Source: JACTOJ01 sp032335695 (GTDB lineage Bacteria > Bacillota > Clostridia > Clostridiales > Clostridiaceae). From it: a stretch of 27,748 nt of DNA. The position numbers and the translations under genes are program-made. Below, piece after piece: positions 25,290 to 27,748 of this stretch. The notes under the pieces are model-generated. The model was not told the DNA's origin. It ran no database searches and worked only from the letters and a program-made list of their open reading frames with translations. The stretch spans positions 1 through 27,748 of the forward strand of contig NZ_JACTOJ010000037.1 in NCBI RefSeq assembly GCF_032335695.1, in the 5' to 3' direction. Within the stretch, counting starts at the first letter, position 1. Each line of letters begins with the position of its first letter.

Positions 25290-25496
25290 ATATTTTGCCT
25301 CCTTTACAATTTACTGCAAATTATATTGTAAAATAATATTATTTATATATATTTATATATATTTATACATATTTTTTATATTCTGTAATCATATATGAAA
25401 TCCTTCTTTTTTAACTATATATTTTTAAATCGTCTCTCATAAGTTACACCGTAACAAAAGATAATATTGAGTATAAATAAGCTTTATCGTGGTAAA
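25290..25496 (-). promoter_or_regulatory. cas operon upstream region
   Basis: This region is very AT-rich. It holds three tandem copies of the 10-mer ATTTATATAT (25341-25370, last copy with one change) and a palindrome GTTAC-ACC-GTAAC (25443-25455). Read leftward, TATAAT occurs at 25324-25319, close to the cas6 start, but without a clear -35, so I cannot fix the promoter. No gene is seen. Confidence 0.5.
25341..25370. repeat. Three tandem 10-bp repeats ATTTATATAT
   Basis: Exact copies at 25341-25350 and 25351-25360, and ATTTATACAT at 25361-25370. The 10-bp period matches the helical repeat, so all copies face the same side of the DNA. The tract lies about 50-80 bp upstream of cas6 and could be a promoter UP-type tract or a regulator site, or simple AT-rich drift. 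Confidence 0.6.
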
Positions 25497-25584
25497 GATA
25501 GTTTACATCAAATGTTAAATATTAATTTTCTAGCCAACTAACTAAAGAAAATATCTTTAAATACATCAAATGTTATTACTTCAG
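25497..25584 (-). repeat. Orphan degenerate CRISPR mini-array (two pseudo-repeats)
   Basis: The pseudo-repeat at 25555-25584 matches the array-1 repeat at 24-25 of 30 positions and keeps its ends (TTTAAATACATC and CTTCAG). A second, more decayed copy is aligned at 25497-25526. The two share the exact 14-mer TACATCAAATGTTA, differing from both arrays (which have CTTATG) at the same bases. They are separated by 28 nt, shorter than the 34-37 nt spacers. In crRNA orientation the unit reads pseudo-repeat, spacer, pseudo-repeat toward cas6. It is either a relic array or a CreR/CreA-like regulatory guide. Confidence 0.7.
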
Positions 25585-25726
25585 CGCTTAAATATCACTT
25601 ATATAGTATTATTTACAAAAAAATTTCTTTTAATCACATAAGCTTAAAATTTTTTATAATAAAATATTCTAATAATCATTAAATGTATAAAATGTATTTT
25701 AACAAAATGAAATGAGGTGCAAATAA

Positions 25727-25867
25727 ATGAATTGCTACTTTATCTATATTATATCTATTGTTTTTATAAAATATAGCTATAAGCTAGTACATATCTATAT
25801 GACACATGAAGAAAATATGGCTAAAATATTTATGCAAACTCGGTCCAAAAAGAAAATTTCACATTAA
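25727..25867 (+). CDS. 46-residue hydrophobic/basic small protein (candidate)
   Basis: An ATG with GAGGTG 7 nt upstream opens a 46-codon frame ending in TAA at 25865. The N-terminus is a hydrophobic, tyrosine- and isoleucine-rich segment (YFIYIISIVFI), followed by a mixed middle part and a basic tail (RSKKKISH). This layout resembles small membrane-acting toxins, but there is no sequence family that I recognise. It is divergent from the cas operon, 142 nt from the degenerate mini-array, with an AT-rich region upstream. The good ribosome site supports expression; a chance frame in AT-rich DNA is possible. Confidence 0.45.
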   Translation: MNCYFIYIISIVFIKYSYKLVHIYMTHEENMAKIFMQTRSKKKISH

Positions 25868-25953
25868 GACCTTATACCATTTTATTGCTTTCCCTCAAAA
25901 CTATAAGTAATATAGTATTTGAACTTATTTTTTTACAATACGAGGTAATAATC

Positions 25954-26790
25954 ATGGAACATCCATTTTATAAAAATACTGAAGAATTTAGAGTGGACTG
26001 CAAGAACTGCTTTGGGCTTTGCTGCGTTGCCCTCTATTTTTCTTCCTCCGAAGGCTTTCCTCAAAACAAGGAAGCAGGCAACCCCTGCAAAAATCTTAAA
26101 GAGAATTTCACCTGCGCTGTGCATAAAACTCTTATAGCAAAGGGACTTAAGGGCTGCACTGCTTATGACTGCTTTGGAGCTGGTCAAAAGCTTTCTCAGC
26201 TTACCTTCAAGGGTATAAGCTGGAGAGACCTACCAGATGCTGCTCTCATGTTTGACTCCTTTTTAGTTATGAGGCAGCTTCAAGAGATGCTTTGGTACCT
26301 TACTGAAGCCTTTAATATTCAGGAGGATAAATCAGCCAAAGAAGAAATAAAAAGGCTTATAGAAGCCACAGAAAAGCTTACCCTGCTTGATGCTGAAGCT
26401 TTGCTTGGTTTAAATTTAGAGGCTCATAGAGAAAAGGTTAATCCAATACTTAAAGCCGCTAGTGAGTATGTTCGTGCTAAGGCTATAAAAAGCGTGAATT
26501 TAAAAAATAGCGAAAGAGGTAAAAGATTTGATTATTTAGGTGCTGACTTAAGAAAGACAAAACTTATAGGTGCTGATTTGAGAGGTACCCTGCTCATTGC
26601 TGCAAGGCTTAACGGAAATACTTTAAATGGAGCTGATTTCATCGGCTCAGACATGAGGGATGCTGATATTAGAGACGCTGATCTTTCTAGAAGCATTTTT
26701 CTTACGCAGGCTCAAATAAATTCAGCTAAGGGTAATGCTCACACAAAGCTACCTGAAAGAATACTGAGACCTAGTCATTGGGAAAAATAA
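25954..26790 (+). CDS. Pentapeptide-repeat protein with cysteine-rich (YkgJ-like) N-terminus
   Basis: The C-terminal part, residues about 195-262, is a run of pentapeptide repeats (A/N-D/L-L/F-x-x, e.g. GADLRKTKLIGADLRGTLL and ADIRDADLS) expected to form a right-handed beta-helix. The N-terminus has Cys16, Cys19, Cys23, Cys24, Cys45, Cys54, His57, Cys68 and Cys73, arranged as CxxCxxxCC...C...CxxH, a likely metal-binding cluster similar to YkgJ-type zinc/iron chelating domains. A helical middle follows. I start at the ATG at 25954 (278 residues), which has GAGGT 7 nt upstream; the frame is open 23 codons earlier without a site. The role is unknown. It separates the cas operon from array 2. Confidence 0.82.
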   Translation: MEHPFYKNTEEFRVDCKNCFGLCCVALYFSSSEGFPQNKEAGNPCKNLKENFTCAVHKTLIAKGLKGCTAYDCFGAGQKLSQLTFKGISWRDLPDAALMFDSFLVMRQLQEMLWYLTEAFNIQEDKSAKEEIKRLIEATEKLTLLDAEALLGLNLEAHREKVNPILKAASEYVRAKAIKSVNLKNSERGKRFDYLGADLRKTKLIGADLRGTLLIAARLNGNTLNGADFIGSDMRDADIRDADLSRSIFLTQAQINSAKGNAHTKLPERILRPSHWEK

Positions 26791-26823
26791 TTCCATTGCT
26801 AGGATTAAAAAATTTAAAGCATG

Positions 26824-27636
26824 ATTTAAATACATCCTATGTTAATGTTCAACTGAGACACACATTGAAAGAGCTCTTGAATATACAAATTTAAATACAT
26901 CCTATGTTAATGTTCAACAAGAAATATTAAAAATGAAACAAAACTTTGCTAAAAATTTAAATACATCTTATGTTAATGTTCAACGGTGCTGGTGATGCTT
27001 GCACAGTCAATGTAATTTAATTTAAATACATCTTATGTTAATGTTCAACCTTATCAATCAAGGTAAATATCAGCAGGTAGTTAAATTTAAATACATCTTA
27101 TGTTAATGTTCAACATATCAACGGAAAAAACGCTCAAGGAGCATATCAATTTAAATACATCTTATGTTAATGTTCAACTTATTACAGCTAAAGGAATATA
27201 TTCTTTGGGCTTATTTAAATACATCTTATGTTAATGTTCAACCTATTTTGTATACGTCTAATTTTACTTTCATATCTAATTTAAATACATCTTATGTTAA
27301 TATTCAACTAAGTAAGAGCACAAAAGATATAGTATCTATATTATTTAAATACATCTTATGTTAATGTTCAACAGTATCTATATTTGAAAAAGCTGTTCCA
27401 TTTGTCAAATTTAAATACATCTTATGTTAATGTTCAACTAGCTGTTTAATCAAAAAGTTTGAAACACGTATACAATTTAAATACATCTTATGTTAATGTT
27501 CAACGCTTCACAGGCACAAGGTTTGCCGTTTTTAATCATGATTTAAATACATCTTATGTTAATGTTCAACCTAGCTAACTTTGATTTATATTCTTCAATT
27601 TCTTTTATTTAAATACATCTTATGTTAATGTTCAAC
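26824..27636 (-). CRISPR. CRISPR array 2: type I-B, 13 repeats in the window
   Basis: The 30-bp repeat on the plus strand begins ATTTAAATACATCTTATG and ends TTAATGTTCAAC. Repeats start at 26824, 26889, 26954, 27020, 27085, 27149, 27213, 27279, 27343, 27409, 27475, 27541 and 27607, with spacers of 34-36 bp. Variants are T to C in the copies at 26824 and 26889 and G to A in the copy at 27279. Decay at the left end places the trailer there and the leader to the right, so it is transcribed leftward like array 1. In transcript orientation the repeat begins GTTGAACAT and ends ATTTAAAT, the common clostridial I-B form. After the last repeat only 20 nt remain before a probable insertion sequence. Confidence 0.98.
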
Positions 27637-27656
27637 TAGTGGTGTTAGTATAATAT

Positions 27657-27748
27657 TGTAGACACAGAAAGCCGAACACTTTAAAATAAAGAAAAGAGAA
27701 GGAAGTGTTATGATGGCTAGAGGTCAAAAACAATATACAGAAGAATTT
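27657..27748 (+). mobile_element. Left end of a probable IS3-family insertion sequence (partial)
   Basis: TGTAGACACAGAAAG at 27657 looks like an IS terminal inverted repeat beginning with TG. It is followed after about 50 nt by a ribosome site and the start of a transposase-like frame. The element runs off the window, so its family and right end cannot be checked here. It begins 20 nt after the last repeat of array 2. Confidence 0.55.
27713..27748 (+). CDS. Start of IS3-type transposase OrfA (partial)
   Basis: Only the first 12-13 codons are present: ATG (27713, or 27710 in the same frame), then ARGQKQYTEEF. The QYTEEF motif is the usual beginning of IS3-family OrfA helix-turn-helix proteins (…Y[TS].EFK). 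AGAGAAGGAAG lies 7 nt before the second ATG. The gene is cut by the window end. Assignment rests on few residues and on the terminal-repeat-like sequence upstream. Confidence 0.55.
   Translation, partial: MARGQKQYTEEF

Noticed and set aside
25290..25320. Possible target of the degenerate spacer at the cas6 ribosome site (7-nt ATATTTT match)
   Set aside because: The match is offset by one base from the TCA PAM and fails after 7 nt; such matches are expected by chance in this AT-rich region.
25655..25690. Possible target of the degenerate spacer upstream of the 46-codon ORF (ATATTTTATT on the minus strand)
   Set aside because: Nine of ten bases match but the flank is AGA rather than TCA, and the sequence is low complexity.
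27164..27364. Open frame across array 2 with LNTSYVNVQ repeats
   Set aside because: Translation of repeats and spacers, not a gene.

Overview
The window looks like chromosomal DNA of a low-GC Firmicute, most likely a Clostridium-type anaerobe. Supporting signs are strong AT bias with A/T-ending codons, AGGAGG-type ribosome binding sites, several TTG and GTG starts, and gene families typical of Clostridia. I cannot fix the species.

Positions 1-14,900 carry ordinary chromosomal genes. They start with a secreted/anchored NlpC/P60 cell-wall hydrolase flanked by two copies of an unidentified structured repeat. Next is a zinc/manganese-type ABC importer: the binding protein is divergent from the ATPase-permease pair, and two 7-1-7 palindromes of Fur/Zur type sit between them. 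Leftward metabolic and membrane genes follow: a Gfo/Idh/MocA oxidoreductase with ribose-5-phosphate isomerase A, tRNA adenosine deaminase TadA overlapping glycogen branching enzyme GlgB, a membrane-anchored phosphodiester-glycosidase-family protein, an EamA/DMT exporter, a small membrane protein, a soluble multi-PAS histidine kinase, and a probable TIR-like/deoxyribosyltransferase-like protein preceded by a 30-residue membrane peptide.

Positions 14,978-27,636 hold a complete type I-B CRISPR-Cas locus, all read leftward. The operon order is cas6 - cas8b (with an internal Cas11b start) - cas7 - cas5 - cas3 - cas4 - cas1 - cas2, followed by the leader and CRISPR array 1 (25 repeats including a decayed terminal one, 24 spacers). 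Upstream of cas6 lie a small orphan pair of degenerate repeats, a tiny divergent hydrophobic ORF, a pentapeptide-repeat protein with a cysteine-rich N-terminus, and array 2 (13 repeats). Array 2 uses a repeat whose 5' third differs from array 1 while the 3' handle is identical. Its leader side is cut by what looks like the left end of an IS3-type insertion sequence whose orfA runs off the window.

The genes form one immune pathway. Cas1-Cas2-Cas4 add spacers at the leader beside cas2; Cas6 cuts both transcripts at the shared repeat 3' half; Cas8b/Cas11b/Cas7/Cas5 form Cascade; Cas3 degrades the target. Two adjacent spacers in array 2 overlap by 12 nt and therefore expose part of their own target, from which a 5'-TCA PAM can be read. 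The most unusual features are the orphan degenerate mini-array (CreR/CreA-like candidate) and the neighbouring small hydrophobic ORF (toxin-like candidate). Both are inferences.
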